Source of the DNA: a bacterium
Lineage (GTDB): Bacteria; Sysuimicrobiota; Sysuimicrobiia; Sysuimicrobiales; Segetimicrobiaceae
Assembly (NCBI GenBank): GCA_035307765.1
Contig: DATGHU010000011.1
Span: 43,757 to 107,756 of the forward strand
DNA length: 64,000 nucleotides
Direction: 5' to 3'
Both the position numbers and the translations under genes were made by a program. A model generated the notes under the pieces. The model saw nothing but the letters and a program-made list of their open reading frames with translations, made no database searches and had not been told where the DNA came from. Below, piece by piece: positions 33,426 to 42,626 of this stretch; within the stretch, counting starts at the first letter, position 1; every line of letters starts with the position of its first letter.

Positions 33426-34396
33426 GCCGCCTCCTTCCCGGCCCGGCGGACCCCGGCCACCAGGACCTCCAATTTCCGCCGCGCGATCCGGCGGGGCAGG
33501 AACTCCAGCCCCGCGCTCGGCCCGACGTGGAGGTGCGGGGCGGGCACGATCTCCGCGGCCCGACGACACGCCTCCGCGATCGCCTCGGGCGTTTCCATCT
33601 TGGTATTCCGGGCGTCGAGGATCCCCAGCCCGAGTTGCTTGGTGAACTTCGCCCGGCGGAGCACCTCCCAGTTGCGGGTGCCGGCGACGAAGTCGACGCC
33701 GACGATGTCCACGGGGATCTCGAGGATCGCCGGGTACAGCCCGTCGATGTGGCCGAAGTAGGTGTACAGCGCGCGCGTCGCCGTCACCCCGTCCCACAGC
33801 ACGTCCATCGCCCGCCGAAACAGCGGGAACCGATCGCGGTGTGTGAGCAGCCCAGGTTCGTCCACCTGAATCACCGGCGCGCCGGCCGCGGCCAGCGCCC
33901 TAAGCTCGTGGTTGAGGGCCGCGGCGAGGGCCATCACGAACTGGTCGAGGTTTCCGTAGAATTCGTCCCGGCTGAGGACCGCCAGCGTCAGCGGCCCGGT
34001 CACCACCGGCTTCACCGGACGCAGGCTGTGGGCGGCGGCGAACCGATAGTCGGCGACCCCGATCGGGCTGCGCCAGCCGATCTCGCCCACCGCCACCGGC
34101 TGCCGGTAGTAGACGTTCGTGTCGAAGTACCGCTGCAGGCTGTGGATCTCGAACCCCTCCAGCCCGTGTGCGAAATAGGTTTGGCCGTCCTCCCACCGAA
34201 TCTGCCCATCGGTGAGGAGGTCGACCCCGGCCTCCGCCATCTCCGCGAGCACCTCGGACGTCACCTCGTCCTCCACCTGGCGCAGATCGGCCGGGGTGAT
34301 CTCGCCGAGCTGCCGCTTTGCCACGCTCGTCCGCCACCGGCCCGGGGCGGGGGGATCGGGAATCTTCGGGTAGCTGCCCACAACCGTCGTCTTCAA
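33422..34396 (-). CDS. MetE N-terminal-barrel-like protein lacking the zinc ligands
   Basis: 324 residues from a TTG start with GGAGG 8 nt upstream, which makes it exactly as long as the next gene's product. It is a MetE-type barrel (TTVVGSYPKIPDPP, TGPLTLAVLSRDEF near 140, IQVDEPGLLTH near 175, LGILDARNTKMETPE near 255). At the zinc site it has YTYFGH instead of HxC and PSAGLEF instead of PDCGL, so all three ligands are missing. In full-length MetE the N-terminal barrel is likewise a zinc-free duplicate that helps bind methyltetrahydrofolate. A role as the partner of the downstream core MetE is inferred. Confidence 0.78.
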   Translation of the reverse strand: MKTTVVGSYPKIPDPPAPGRWRTSVAKRQLGEITPADLRQVEDEVTSEVLAEMAEAGVDLLTDGQIRWEDGQTYFAHGLEGFEIHSLQRYFDTNVYYRQPVAVGEIGWRSPIGVADYRFAAAHSLRPVKPVVTGPLTLAVLSRDEFYGNLDQFVMALAAALNHELRALAAAGAPVIQVDEPGLLTHRDRFPLFRRAMDVLWDGVTATRALYTYFGHIDGLYPAILEIPVDIVGVDFVAGTRNWEVLRRAKFTKQLGLGILDARNTKMETPEAIAEACRRAAEIVPAPHLHVGPSAGLEFLPRRIARRKLEVLVAGVRRAGKEAA

Positions 34397-34478
34397 CTGC
34401 TGCACCTCCGGCCCGCATGCGCGGGGGAATTCGGTGGACTTTCCGCCGGCGACGGACCACCACGCCCGCCGCCCGCGC

Positions 34479-35618
34479 TCACGCCAGCACCTCACGGGCG
34501 ATCAGCATCCGCTGCACTTCCGAGGTCCCCTCACCGATCTCGCAGAGCTTCACGTCCCGGTAGATCCGCTCGACCGGATAGTCCTTGATGAACCCGTACC
34601 CGCCGTGGATCTGCACCGCCCGGGTCGCCGCCCGCGCGGCGGCCTCCGACGCGTACAGCTTCGCCATCGAACTCTGCTCACGATACGGCAGCCCCCGATC
34701 GGCACGTGACGCCGCCTCCATCACCAGGAGTTCGGCGGCGTCCAGTTCGGTCGCCATGTCGGCGACCATCCACTGGATGGCCTGAAACTCCGCGATCGGC
34801 CGACCGAACGCCCGCCGCTCTCCCGCGTACGCCACCGCCGCGTCGAGCGCCGCCCGCCCCAACCCCAGCGACATCGCGCCGATCCCGATCCGGCCGCCCT
34901 CCAGCACGCGCAGCGCGTCGCGGTACCCTTCGCCCGGCTCCCCGAGCATCTGCGCCGCCGGGACGGCGCAGTCTTCCAGGACGACCTCCGCGGTGTCGCT
35001 CGACCGGACGCCGAGCTTGTCCTCGTGCTTCCCGACCCGCAACCCGGGGGTGCCGCGCTCCACGACGAAGGCGGAGATCCCACGCGGTCCCGCCTCGGGG
35101 TGCGTCCGGGCCATGATGACGTAGGCGCCGGCGATGCTGCCCTGCGTCACGAACACCTTTGTCCCGTTCAGCACCCACCGGTCGCCCCGGCGCTCCGCCC
35201 GCGTGACCAGCGCGGCGGCGTCGCTGCCCGAGCCCGGCTCGGTCAGCCCCCACGCCCCGAGCGCCTCACCGCTGGCCAGTCGCGGCAGGTAGGCCCGCTT
35301 CTGCGCCTCGGTTCCCGCGCGCACGAGGTGCCCCGCGCACAGCGAGTTGTGAGAGGCCACGGTGAGCGCGATCCCGCCATCCCCCCAGGCCAGGGCCTCG
35401 ATCGCCAGCGCCGTGCTCACCGCATCGAGGCCGGTGCCGCCGTAGGCCTGAGGGATCACCATCCCGAACAGCCCCAGCCTCGCCAAACTCGGAATCAGCG
35501 AGACCGGAAACGCCCCCTCGGCGTCCCACCGCCGGGCATGCGGACGCAGCTCGCGGGCGGCAAACTCCCGGAGGGTATCGTGGATCAGCCGCTGCTCGTC
35601 GGTGTAGTCGAATCGCAC
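34479..35618 (-). CDS. Acyl-CoA dehydrogenase
   Basis: 379 residues from GTG 35618 (GGGAG 7 nt upstream). An FAD flavoprotein that forms the 2,3-double bond of acyl-CoA and passes electrons to ETF. The FAD motif [14 protein letters not shown] near 125, [14 protein letters not shown] near 150, [15 protein letters not shown] near 265 and the C-terminal [18 protein letters not shown] are present. The catalytic Glu is in EGTSEVQR near 368. Chain length specificity is unclear; short or branched chains are likely given the branched-chain dehydrogenase operon at 39463-45188. It follows nfu and precedes the MetE pair on the same strand. Confidence 0.92.
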   Translation of the reverse strand: MRFDYTDEQRLIHDTLREFAARELRPHARRWDAEGAFPVSLIPSLARLGLFGMVIPQAYGGTGLDAVSTALAIEALAWGDGGIALTVASHNSLCAGHLVRAGTEAQKRAYLPRLASGEALGAWGLTEPGSGSDAAALVTRAERRGDRWVLNGTKVFVTQGSIAGAYVIMARTHPEAGPRGISAFVVERGTPGLRVGKHEDKLGVRSSDTAEVVLEDCAVPAAQMLGEPGEGYRDALRVLEGGRIGIGAMSLGLGRAALDAAVAYAGERRAFGRPIAEFQAIQWMVADMATELDAAELLVMEAASRADRGLPYREQSSMAKLYASEAAARAATRAVQIHGGYGFIKDYPVERIYRDVKLCEIGEGTSEVQRMLIAREVLA

Positions 35619-35741
35619 GCCATGCTCCCGCCGCGCCCGACGACCAAATGAAAAGCCCCTCATGCCGTTCCATGAGAGACCCAGGGTTCCTTCCGACCTA
35701 CCCCTTCCCGACCGGGACGTCGGGCCTCCGGCTCGGGCCGT

Positions 35742-36008
35742 TCAGAAGGGCGCGGCTTCGACCGCCTTGATCTCCGGGACCTGTTCCTTCAGCATGCGCT
35801 CCACACCGGCCTGGAGCGTCATCATCGAGTACATGCACCCCACACACGACCCCGCCAGCCGGATCTGCACGATCCCGTCGACGATGTCCACCAACTCGAG
35901 ATCGCCGCCGTCCTGCTGCACGGCCGGGCGGATCTGGTCGAGGACCTTCTCCACTCGAGCGTGGAGGTCGTCGACGTCCGCGGTCGCCTGCCCGGTGGGC
36001 CGGTCCAT
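35742..36008 (-). CDS. NifU-like C-terminal domain (Nfu) Fe-S carrier
   Basis: 88 residues: a stand-alone Nfu domain with IRPAVQQDGGDLELV and the cluster-binding CVGCMYS (CxxC). Two monomers would bridge a [4Fe-4S] cluster and pass it to apoproteins. It starts 3 nt after erpA ends, so the two are coupled. The N-terminal Nfu domain found in many bacteria is not fused here; one is encoded alone at 59747. The C-terminus (EIKAVEAAPF) is normal. Confidence 0.92.
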   Translation of the reverse strand: MDRPTGQATADVDDLHARVEKVLDQIRPAVQQDGGDLELVDIVDGIVQIRLAGSCVGCMYSMMTLQAGVERMLKEQVPEIKAVEAAPF

Positions 36009-36011
36009 CGC

Positions 36012-36410
36012 CTACTCCCCCGCCTCGGCTTCCTCGCCGCAGGGGTCGGCGTGCCCCGCCTCATCAGCGGTCTTGAACGAGTGCCCGCACCCGCAGGTGG
36101 CCACGGCGTTCGGGTTGCGGATCGCAAACCCGGTCGCGGTCACCGAATTGACGTAATCGACCTCCGACCCGCGCAGCAACCTCGCGCTGGTCCGGTCCAC
36201 CAGGAGGCGCACCCCACCCCGCTCGATGACCTCGTCGTCGGCTTCGGGCGAGTCGAACGTCATCCCGTAGGAAAATCCGTCGCACCCGCCCGGCTGAATG
36301 AAGACCCGGAAGCAGAGGTTCGGATCGTCCTGCTCCGCCAGCATCTCCTTCAGCTTGGCGACCGCGCTCTCCGTGAGCAACACCGTTGGACGCCCGACTT
36401 CAACCGACAT
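36012..36410 (-). CDS. erpA: A-type Fe-S cluster carrier (ErpA/IscA family)
   Basis: 132 residues. The HesB/IscA fold shows FRVFIQPGGCDGFSYGMTFD in the middle, with its first Cys ligand, and a C-terminal CGCGHSF carrying the other two. It takes clusters from Suf and supplies enzymes such as LipA. About 20 acidic residues follow the CGC motif (EEAEAGE end), longer than in E. coli. It heads the erpA-nfu pair and has a consensus promoter shared back to back with yjbQ. Confidence 0.92.
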   Translation of the reverse strand: MSVEVGRPTVLLTESAVAKLKEMLAEQDDPNLCFRVFIQPGGCDGFSYGMTFDSPEADDEVIERGGVRLLVDRTSARLLRGSEVDYVNSVTATGFAIRNPNAVATCGCGHSFKTADEAGHADPCGEEAEAGE

Positions 36411-36454
36411 CGTGTGTCACCCCGTCTGATTGAACTGCCCTACATTGCTCCTCA

Positions 36455-36521
36455 ATTGTATCTATGCACCGTCCGGTTTGTCAAACCGCGTTTGTCAAGC
36501 CGACGAGGCCTGTGCTACAAT
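36455..36521. promoter_or_regulatory. Bidirectional promoter between erpA and yjbQ
   Basis: Minus strand: TTGACA (36479-36484), 18-nt spacer, TACAAT (36455-36460) reading to erpA. Plus strand: TTGTCA (36492-36497), 18-nt spacer, TACAAT (36516-36521) reading to yjbQ. The two -35 boxes lie in near-identical copies of TTTGTCAA 13 nt apart, each readable in either direction. Confidence 0.7.
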
Positions 36522-36567
36522 CCAGTCGATTTTCCGACGGGAACCCGCTCCCGAGGAGGCCCGACGC

Positions 36568-37017
36568 GTGCGACAGACACTCACCGCGGCCAAGGCGTTC
36601 ACCACGACCCTCACGGTGCCGACGCGCGACCCGGTGGAGATCGTCAACCTCACCGACCAGATTCAATCGCTCGCGGAGATGCGCGAGATCGTCCGCGGAT
36701 TCGTGCTGGTGCACAGCCTGCACACCACCACGGGACTGTGCCTGAATGAGTTTCAGGAAGCCCTGCTCCACGACATCAAAGCGTTTCTCGCGCGCCTGGC
36801 CCCGCGGGACGGGGGGTACCGCCACAACGACCCCGCCTTCTCCGACGACACTCGCAACAACGCCGCCAGCCACCTCGGCGCCATCACCCTCGGGCAGACG
36901 CTGCAGATCCCGATCGAGCAGGGAACCCTGGTCCTCGGCACCTGGCAGCGGATCCTGTTCTGCGAGCTCGACGGTCCGCAGACCCGCCGCGTGTACGTCC
37001 AGGTGATGGGGGTCTAA
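36568..37017 (+). CDS. yjbQ: YjbQ family (UPF0047) protein
   Basis: 149 residues from a GTG with GAGGAGG about 8 nt upstream; the in-frame sequence farther upstream crosses the promoter. The family pattern is complete: VLVHSLHTTTGLCLNE near 50, HNDPAFSDDTRNNAASHLGAI near 90, and GTWQRILFCELDGP near 125. The conserved histidines bind metal. E. coli YjbQ has weak thiamine-phosphate synthase activity in vitro, but the real role is unsettled. It ends 7 nt from the end of the MoeZ-like gene on the other strand. Confidence 0.88.
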   Translation: MRQTLTAAKAFTTTLTVPTRDPVEIVNLTDQIQSLAEMREIVRGFVLVHSLHTTTGLCLNEFQEALLHDIKAFLARLAPRDGGYRHNDPAFSDDTRNNAASHLGAITLGQTLQIPIEQGTLVLGTWQRILFCELDGPQTRRVYVQVMGV

Positions 37018-37024
37018 CGCTCGG

Positions 37025-38197
37025 CTACTCGGTCGGCAGCTGCGCGTTCACCCAGGCCAGGATTCCGCCCGCCAGGTTCACCGCCTTGCCGTATCCCTGC
37101 TCGCGCAGCAGCGTCACGATCTTTCCGCTCCGCCCGCCGGACCGGCAGTAGATCACGGCCGGCGTCCCCTTGTCGATCTCCCGCAGGCGGGCGACCACCT
37201 CGCCCATCGGGATCAGCCGGCAGCTCGGGATGTGGGATTCCTCGTGCTCCCACGGCTCGCGCACGTCGACGAGCTGCACTCCGCCCCGGTCCAGTAGCGC
37301 CTTCGCCTCCTGCGGGGTGACCTCAGGGATGTCGACCTTCACCGCCTGAGTCCGATCGTGGGCGGGCATCCCGCAGAACTGCTCGTAGTCGATCAGCGCG
37401 CGAATCGTCGGCCGGTCACCGCACACCGGACATTCCGGGTTCCGGTTCCACCGCACGACCCGCGTCTCTCCCTCCAGGGCATCGAAGATCAGCAGCCGGT
37501 TGGCGAGCGTCTCCCCGGCTCCCAGCAATAGCTTCATCGCCTCCAGCGCCTGCCGGCTCCCCATGAACCCGCACAGCGCGCCGAGGATCCCACCCTCGGC
37601 ACAGCTCGGCACGGCGCCGGGAGGCGGCGGGGTCGGGAACAGACAGCGGTAGCATCCCCGGCCGGGCACGAACGTCGTCGCCTGCCCCTCCCACTTCAGG
37701 ATGCTCGCGTCGACGAGCGGCTTGCCGAGCAGCACGCAGGCGTCGTTGATGAGGTAGCGGGTCGGAAAGTTGTCGCTGCCGTTGATCACCACATCGTAGG
37801 GGCGGATGGTGTCCATGGCATTGGCGCTCGTCAGCACGGTCTGGTAGGTCACGACGGTCACGTCGGGGTTGAGGCCGGTGAGCGTCCGGCGTGCCGATTC
37901 GGTTTTGGGCTGTCCGATCGCCGGGGTCGTGTGGAGGATCTGCCGGTGCAGGTTCGTGAGATCCACCTGGTCTCCGTCCACGATCCCCAGGGTGCCGACC
38001 CCGGCGGCGGCCAGGTACAGTGCGGTCGGCGACCCCAGCCCGCCGGCGCCGATAATCAGCACCTTGCCGTGGAGCAAACGCGCCTGCCCCGCGATCCCCA
38101 TCTCCTCCAGGATGATCTGGCGGGAGTACCGCTCCATCTGGCCGGCGGTGAGCAGCGGGGCCTGCGGCTGCGCGCCGGACACCCTCGTCGTGGCCAT
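37025..38197 (-). CDS. moeZ: MoeZ/MoeB-type sulfur-carrier adenylyltransferase with rhodanese domain
   Basis: 390 residues. The E1-like domain (1-270) has GAGGLGSPTALYL near 38, NLHRQILH, NGSDNFPTRYLIND near 128, and two zinc CxxC pairs (CYRC near 175, CPVC near 250). The rhodanese domain follows at ~285-390 with the active-site loop CRSGGRSG. It adenylates the C-terminal glycine of a sulfur carrier (MoaD or ThiS-like) and adds sulfur as a thiocarboxylate. The partner may be the MoaD part of the fusion at 21964. ATG 38197 is chosen because GGAGGG precedes it by 6 nt. Confidence 0.92.
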   Translation of the reverse strand: MATTRVSGAQPQAPLLTAGQMERYSRQIILEEMGIAGQARLLHGKVLIIGAGGLGSPTALYLAAAGVGTLGIVDGDQVDLTNLHRQILHTTPAIGQPKTESARRTLTGLNPDVTVVTYQTVLTSANAMDTIRPYDVVINGSDNFPTRYLINDACVLLGKPLVDASILKWEGQATTFVPGRGCYRCLFPTPPPPGAVPSCAEGGILGALCGFMGSRQALEAMKLLLGAGETLANRLLIFDALEGETRVVRWNRNPECPVCGDRPTIRALIDYEQFCGMPAHDRTQAVKVDIPEVTPQEAKALLDRGGVQLVDVREPWEHEESHIPSCRLIPMGEVVARLREIDKGTPAVIYCRSGGRSGKIVTLLREQGYGKAVNLAGGILAWVNAQLPTE

Positions 38198-38236
38198 CTC
38201 ATACCCTCCGTCCAACCGTCCTGCGGGCTACACCCC

Positions 38237-38265
38237 ACGATAGGGACTGCCCCTTGGGCTGTCAA
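38237..38265 (-). promoter_or_regulatory. moeZ promoter
   Basis: On the minus strand TTGACA (38260-38265), a 17-nt spacer and TATCGT (38237-38242), about 40 nt before the moeZ ATG. Confidence 0.6.
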
Positions 38266-38332
38266 GAACGGAGAACGCGCGGCGGAGCCCTGCGCTTCCC
38301 CCGGCGGCGCGCCCCGCGTGAAGCCTCGGTGC

Positions 38333-38402
38333 TATAATGTCCCCTGGCCCCCGCCGCGCCGCGGGCCCGCCCCGAGCACGACCGGCGCAGGGCGCGGCGG
38401 GG
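38333..38402 (+). promoter_or_regulatory. Promoter and hairpin leader of the ferredoxin-NADP reductase gene
   Basis: TGC-TATAAT (extended -10, box at 38333-38338) without a -35 hexamer. The transcript would start near 38345 and carry a leader of about 97 nt. Within it a perfect 12-bp inverted repeat (38349-38360 with 38391-38402) encloses a 30-nt GC-rich loop. GGAGGG lies 5 nt before the ATG at 38442. Confidence 0.5.
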
Positions 38403-38441
38403 CATAGTAGGGATGGGCAGAAGTTCAAGTGGAGGGTCGCG

Positions 38442-39458
38442 ATGGCTTCGGAGTTGTACGACGTCACCATTCTCGGCGGCGGTCCGGTCGGATTGTACGC
38501 CGCGTATTACGCCGGCTTCCGGACGCTGCGCACGAAGATCGTCGAGAGCCTCAACGCGCTCGGCGGACAGATCACCGCGCTCTATCCCGAGAAGTTGATC
38601 TTCGATGTCGCCGGATTTACGCGCGTCATCGGCCGTCAGCTGGTGGACAACCTGGTCGAGCAGGCGATGCAGTACCAGCCCACCGTCTGCTTGGGGGAAA
38701 CCGTGGAATCGCTGACCACCCTCCCCGATGCCACCCTCGAGCTGAAGACGGGCGCCGCCACCCACCGCAGCCGGACGCTCTTGATCACCGCCGGCATCGG
38801 CGCGTTTCATCCGAAGATCTTCAAAAATCCGCAGATCGACGGGTTCGACGGCCGGGGGCTCTACTACTTCGTGCGCAGCTTCCAGGACTTCAAGGACAAG
38901 CGCGTCCTCATCGTCGGCGGCGGAGATTCGGCGGTGGACTGGGCGCTCGGGCTGCTCGGGGTCGCGCGGTCGATCACCCTGATCCACCGACGGGACGAGT
39001 TCCGCGCCCACGAGGACTCGGTGCAGAAAATGCTCAAGTCGTCCGCGCAGATCAAGACGTTCTACGAGTTGCGGCGCCTGGAGGGCGGCGCGCAGGTGGA
39101 GCGGGCGGTGATCTACCAGAACAAAACGAACGCCGAGGAGACGCTGGAGGTCGACGCCGTCATCGCCTCGCTGGGGTTCCTCAGCACGCTCGGCCCGATC
39201 CAGGACTGGGGGCTCGAGCTGGAGCACGACAGCATCCGCGTGAACACCCGGATGGAAACGAATCTCCCCGGGGTCTACGCCGCCGGGGACATCGTCACGT
39301 ATCCGGGGAAGGTCAAGCTGATCGCGACCGGCTTCGGCGAAGCGGCAACGGCGATCAACAACGCCGCCGGCTACATCAACCCCAAGGCGAGCCTCTTCCC
39401 CGGGCACAGCAGCTCGCAGGCGGTGCACGACAAGCAGAAGGCCTCGGTCGGGACGTAA
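38442..39458 (+). CDS. Ferredoxin-NADP reductase, thioredoxin-reductase-like type
   Basis: 338 residues with two Rossmann domains. The FAD motif GGGPVGLYAAYYAGFR is near 12, and the NADP motif VGGGDSAVDWALGLLG near 163 is followed by HRRDEFRAH. The end has GVYAAGDIVTYPGKVKLI near 285. The thioredoxin-reductase CxxC is absent, as expected for FNRs of the YumC type in Firmicutes and green sulfur bacteria. It passes electrons between ferredoxin and NADP(H), and could serve the KorAB ferredoxin pool or Fe-S assembly. It ends 4 nt from the end of lipA on the other strand. Confidence 0.92.
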   Translation: MASELYDVTILGGGPVGLYAAYYAGFRTLRTKIVESLNALGGQITALYPEKLIFDVAGFTRVIGRQLVDNLVEQAMQYQPTVCLGETVESLTTLPDATLELKTGAATHRSRTLLITAGIGAFHPKIFKNPQIDGFDGRGLYYFVRSFQDFKDKRVLIVGGGDSAVDWALGLLGVARSITLIHRRDEFRAHEDSVQKMLKSSAQIKTFYELRRLEGGAQVERAVIYQNKTNAEETLEVDAVIASLGFLSTLGPIQDWGLELEHDSIRVNTRMETNLPGVYAAGDIVTYPGKVKLIATGFGEAATAINNAAGYINPKASLFPGHSSSQAVHDKQKASVGT

Positions 39459-39462
39459 GCCC

Positions 39463-40329
39463 TCAGCGCGCGCCGGCCCCCGCCGCCTGCTCGTCGGCGT
39501 GGTAGCTGCTGCGCACCAGCGGCCCGGACTCGACGTGGCGGAAGCCCATCGTCAGCCCCTCGCGCTTCAGCGCGGCGAACTCGTCGGGATGGTAGTAGCG
39601 GACGATCGGCGCGTAATCCCGCCCCGGGCTCAGGTACTGGCCGACCGTCAGGATGTCGCACCCCGCCTCCCGCAGGTCGCGCATCGTGTCCAGCACCTCC
39701 GCCCACCCCTCGCCGAGCCCCACCATCATCCCGCTCTTGGTGAGCCCGCGTCCGCCCCACGCCTTCGCCCTGGCGAGGAGATCGAGCGAGCGCCGGTAGT
39801 CCCCGCCGGCGCGGACCGCCCGGAACAGCCTGGGCACCGTCTCGATGTTGTGGTTGAGGATGTCCGGCCCGGCGTCGAGCACGGTGCGCAGCGCCGCGGG
39901 GTCGCCCTTGAAATCGGGGATCAGGACTTCCACCGAGCAGGCGGGCCGGCGCTCCCGCAGCAGCCGGATCGTCCGGGCGAAGAGCGCGGCGCCGCCGTCG
40001 CGGAGATCGTCGCGGTCCACCGAGGTGATGACGACGTGGCGAAGCCCCATCGCGGTCACCGCCTCGGCCACCCGCTCCGGCTCCTGGGCGTCCACTTCCG
40101 TCGGCAGCCCGTGGGCGATCGCGCAGTAGGCGCAGTGCCGGGTGCAGACATTGCCGAGGATCAGAAACGTCGCCGTCCCCCGCTCCCAGCAGTCCCCGAT
40201 GTTGGGGCAGCGCGCTTCCTCGCACACGGTGTGCAGCGCCTGGGTGCGCATGATCCCCACCAGCTCCCGGAAATGGGGGCCGGTGGACAGCTTCACCTTG
40301 AGCCACTCAGGCCGTCGCCGTTCGTTCAT
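39463..40329 (-). CDS. lipA: Lipoyl synthase
   Basis: 288 residues. A radical-SAM enzyme that inserts two sulfurs into octanoyl groups on lipoyl domains. The auxiliary cluster site is [13 protein letters not shown] near 37, the SAM cluster site CTRHCAYC near 62, and the terminal cluster serine lies in RSSYHADEQ near 275. ATG 40329 with GGAGGG just upstream is chosen; the frame is open for a long way upstream over the E2 gene without protein-like sequence. It closes the 2-oxoacid dehydrogenase operon, whose E2 carries the lipoyl target. Confidence 0.95.
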   Translation of the reverse strand: MNERRRPEWLKVKLSTGPHFRELVGIMRTQALHTVCEEARCPNIGDCWERGTATFLILGNVCTRHCAYCAIAHGLPTEVDAQEPERVAEAVTAMGLRHVVITSVDRDDLRDGGAALFARTIRLLRERRPACSVEVLIPDFKGDPAALRTVLDAGPDILNHNIETVPRLFRAVRAGGDYRRSLDLLARAKAWGGRGLTKSGMMVGLGEGWAEVLDTMRDLREAGCDILTVGQYLSPGRDYAPIVRYYHPDEFAALKREGLTMGFRHVESGPLVRSSYHADEQAAGAGAR

Positions 40330-40373
40330 CGTCCCTCCGCGCCGCCGGTCCCCGCCGGGGAACGACGGCCCAC

Positions 40374-41612
40374 CTAGAATTCGGGGGAGTCCCCCACCGG
40401 CGTGAACCCCTCCACCTGCTGCTTGATATGACCGAGGAACTGCATCCCCACGGCGCCGTCGAAGATTCGATGGTCGAACGCCAGCCCCAGGTACATCATC
40501 TCGCGGACGGCGATCCCCTCCCCCACCACCACCGGGCGCCGCACGATCGCGTCGGTGGCCAGGATCGCCGCCTGCGGATGGTTGATGATCGGCATCGACA
40601 TCACCGACCCGAACACCCCGGCGTTGGTCAGCGTGAACGTGCCGCCGGAAACCTCCTCCAGCGTCAGCGTCCCCTCGCGCGCCCGGGTGGAAAGCCGGGC
40701 GAGCTCCTTGGCCACGGCCACGACGGGTTTCCGATCCGCGTCCTTGATGACCGGGACGATCAGCCCGTCGGGCACCGCGACGCCCACCCCGAGGTTGATC
40801 GCCTGCTTGTACAGGACCCCGTCCGCGGTGAAGGTCGAATTCACCATCGGAAACGCTCGAAGCGCCCGGGCGGCCGCGCAGACGATGAAGGCCGTGATCG
40901 AAATGTTCACGCCCTCCCGGGCGCTCCAGGCCGCCTTGTGCGCCTCGCGATGGCGGACGATCCCGGTGACGTCCGCCTCGATGATCCCGTACGCATGCGG
41001 GATCTCGCGCTTGCTGCGGGTCATCCGCTCGGCGATCGCCCGGCGGAGCGGGGAGAGCCGGTGGAGTTGGTCGCCCCCGGCGGAGGCGGGCGCGGCCGCC
41101 TCCGCCGGGCGCGGGGCGGAAGCGCGGGCGTCGAGGTAGCGGAGGACGTCGTCTTTCGTGATCCGCCCCCCCTCCCCGGTCCCGGAGAGGCCTGCCAGTT
41201 CCTGGGCGCTGAGACGGTGCTCCTCCGCCAGCCGGCGGACCAGCGGCGTGAGCTTCACCCCTTCGGGGCGGGGACGCGCCGGGGCGCGACGCTCGCCGTC
41301 GTCCGCGGAGCGAGCCGCGGCGGGTGGGACGGACGCGGTCGCCGGAACCGCAGCTCCCTGGACGGCGGCCCCGCCCTGCTCGTCGATCACCGCGATCGCC
41401 GTGCCGACGACCACCGTTTCCCCTTCCGCGACCAGAATCGCCCGCAGCAGTCCGGCGGAGGGTGACGGCATCTCCACGTTGACCTTGTCGGTGATCACCT
41501 CCACCAACGGCTCGTACTTGGCCACCGCCTCCCCGGGCTGCTTGAGCCACCGGCCGATCGTCCCTTCGTGCACACTCTCGCCGAGCTGGGGCATTTTGAT
41601 CTCGGTGGGCAT
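40374..41612 (-). CDS. bkdB: Dihydrolipoamide acyltransferase (E2) of a 2-oxoacid dehydrogenase
   Basis: 412 residues: one lipoyl domain (1-78; the lipoyl lysine is in [14 protein letters not shown] near 43), an Ala/Pro linker, a peripheral-subunit-binding domain at ~117-155 ([26 protein letters not shown]), and the catalytic domain at ~180-412 with the active-site DHRIFDG near 385. Residues [20 protein letters not shown] fit branched-chain or general 2-oxoacid E2. It forms the core of the complex. It follows E1 beta by 28 nt. Substrate choice is inferred from E1 alpha. Confidence 0.92.
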   Translation of the reverse strand: MPTEIKMPQLGESVHEGTIGRWLKQPGEAVAKYEPLVEVITDKVNVEMPSPSAGLLRAILVAEGETVVVGTAIAVIDEQGGAAVQGAAVPATASVPPAAARSADDGERRAPARPRPEGVKLTPLVRRLAEEHRLSAQELAGLSGTGEGGRITKDDVLRYLDARASAPRPAEAAAPASAGGDQLHRLSPLRRAIAERMTRSKREIPHAYGIIEADVTGIVRHREAHKAAWSAREGVNISITAFIVCAAARALRAFPMVNSTFTADGVLYKQAINLGVGVAVPDGLIVPVIKDADRKPVVAVAKELARLSTRAREGTLTLEEVSGGTFTLTNAGVFGSVMSMPIINHPQAAILATDAIVRRPVVVGEGIAVREMMYLGLAFDHRIFDGAVGMQFLGHIKQQVEGFTPVGDSPEF

Positions 41613-41640
41613 CTGCGAAATCCTCCGGACCGCGGACGGG

Positions 41641-42624
41641 CTAGTAGACCACCAACGCGCGGGCGGCGTCGGCGATCTTATCGGCGGTGAGCATAAACCA
41701 CGCTTCGAAGGGCGCGGAGAATGGGACGGCCGGAACATCCGGACCGGCCAACCGCGTGGGGGGGGCGTCCAGGAATCGGAACCCCTCCTCGGCGATCGTC
41801 GCCGCGATCTCCGCCCCAAAGCCTCCGAACCGGTTGTCCTCGTGGACGATCAACGCGCGGCTCGTCCGCTCGACGCTCGCCAGGATGGTCTTCGTGTCGA
41901 GGGGGCGCAGGGTCCGCACGTCGACGACTTCCGCTTCGATCCCCTCGCGCGCCAGCGCCTCCGCGGCTCCCAGCGACTCCTGCAGCATCAGCCCGTAGGC
42001 AAAGATGCTGAGATCCCGCCCCGGGCGCCGGGTCACCGCCGGGCCGATCGGAACGGTGACGTCGGCGTCGGGGACGTCGCCCCGCAGCGACCGGTACATC
42101 TTCTTGTGCTCAAGGTACAGCACCGGGTCGGGGTCGCGGATCGCGGACTTCAGCAGCCCTTTGGCGTCCGCGGGGGTGCCGGGGACCACGACCTTCAGCC
42201 CGGGGATGTGTGCGTAGAAGGCTTCGATCGACTGCGAGTGGTAGAGGGCACCGTGCACCCCTCCGCCGAACGGCGCGCGGATCACGATCGGACAACCGAA
42301 GTCGTTTTTCGACCGGAACCGCATCCGCGCCGCCTCGCTCAAGATCTGGTCGAATGCCGGATGGATAAAATCCGCGAACTGGATCTCCGCGACAGGCCTC
42401 AGGCCGTTCACCGACATCCCGATCGCCACCCCGACGATGCACGACTCGGCCAGCGGCGTGTCGATGACCCGGGCCTCCCCAAACGCCTCGGACAGCCCCT
42501 CCGTGACCCCAAAGACCCCGCCCTTCAGTCCGACGTCTTCCCCCAGAACCACGACGGACGCGTCCCGGGACATCTCCTCGTGGAGGGCGTCGTGGATGGC
42601 GTCGATGAAGCGCTTATCGGCCAC
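41641..42624 (-). CDS. bkdAB: 2-oxoacid dehydrogenase E1 component, beta subunit
   Basis: 327 residues, the C-terminal-transketolase-type half of the heterotetrameric E1. MSRDASVVVLGEDVGLKGGVFG near 20, DTPLAESCIVGVAIGM near 55, and HSQSIEAFYAHIPGLKVVVPG near 125 match the family; VVDVRTLRPLD is near 235. It starts only 2 nt after the E1 alpha stop. With E1 alpha it decarboxylates a 2-oxoacid and acylates the lipoyl group of E2. Confidence 0.93.
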   Translation of the reverse strand: MADKRFIDAIHDALHEEMSRDASVVVLGEDVGLKGGVFGVTEGLSEAFGEARVIDTPLAESCIVGVAIGMSVNGLRPVAEIQFADFIHPAFDQILSEAARMRFRSKNDFGCPIVIRAPFGGGVHGALYHSQSIEAFYAHIPGLKVVVPGTPADAKGLLKSAIRDPDPVLYLEHKKMYRSLRGDVPDADVTVPIGPAVTRRPGRDLSIFAYGLMLQESLGAAEALAREGIEAEVVDVRTLRPLDTKTILASVERTSRALIVHEDNRFGGFGAEIAATIAEEGFRFLDAPPTRLAGPDVPAVPFSAPFEAWFMLTADKIADAARALVVY

Positions 42625-42626
42625 GG

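Noticed and set aside
40330-41550. Upstream extension of lipA
   Set aside because: The frame is a shadow of the E2 gene; lipA has a ribosome binding site and a family-like N-terminus at 40329.
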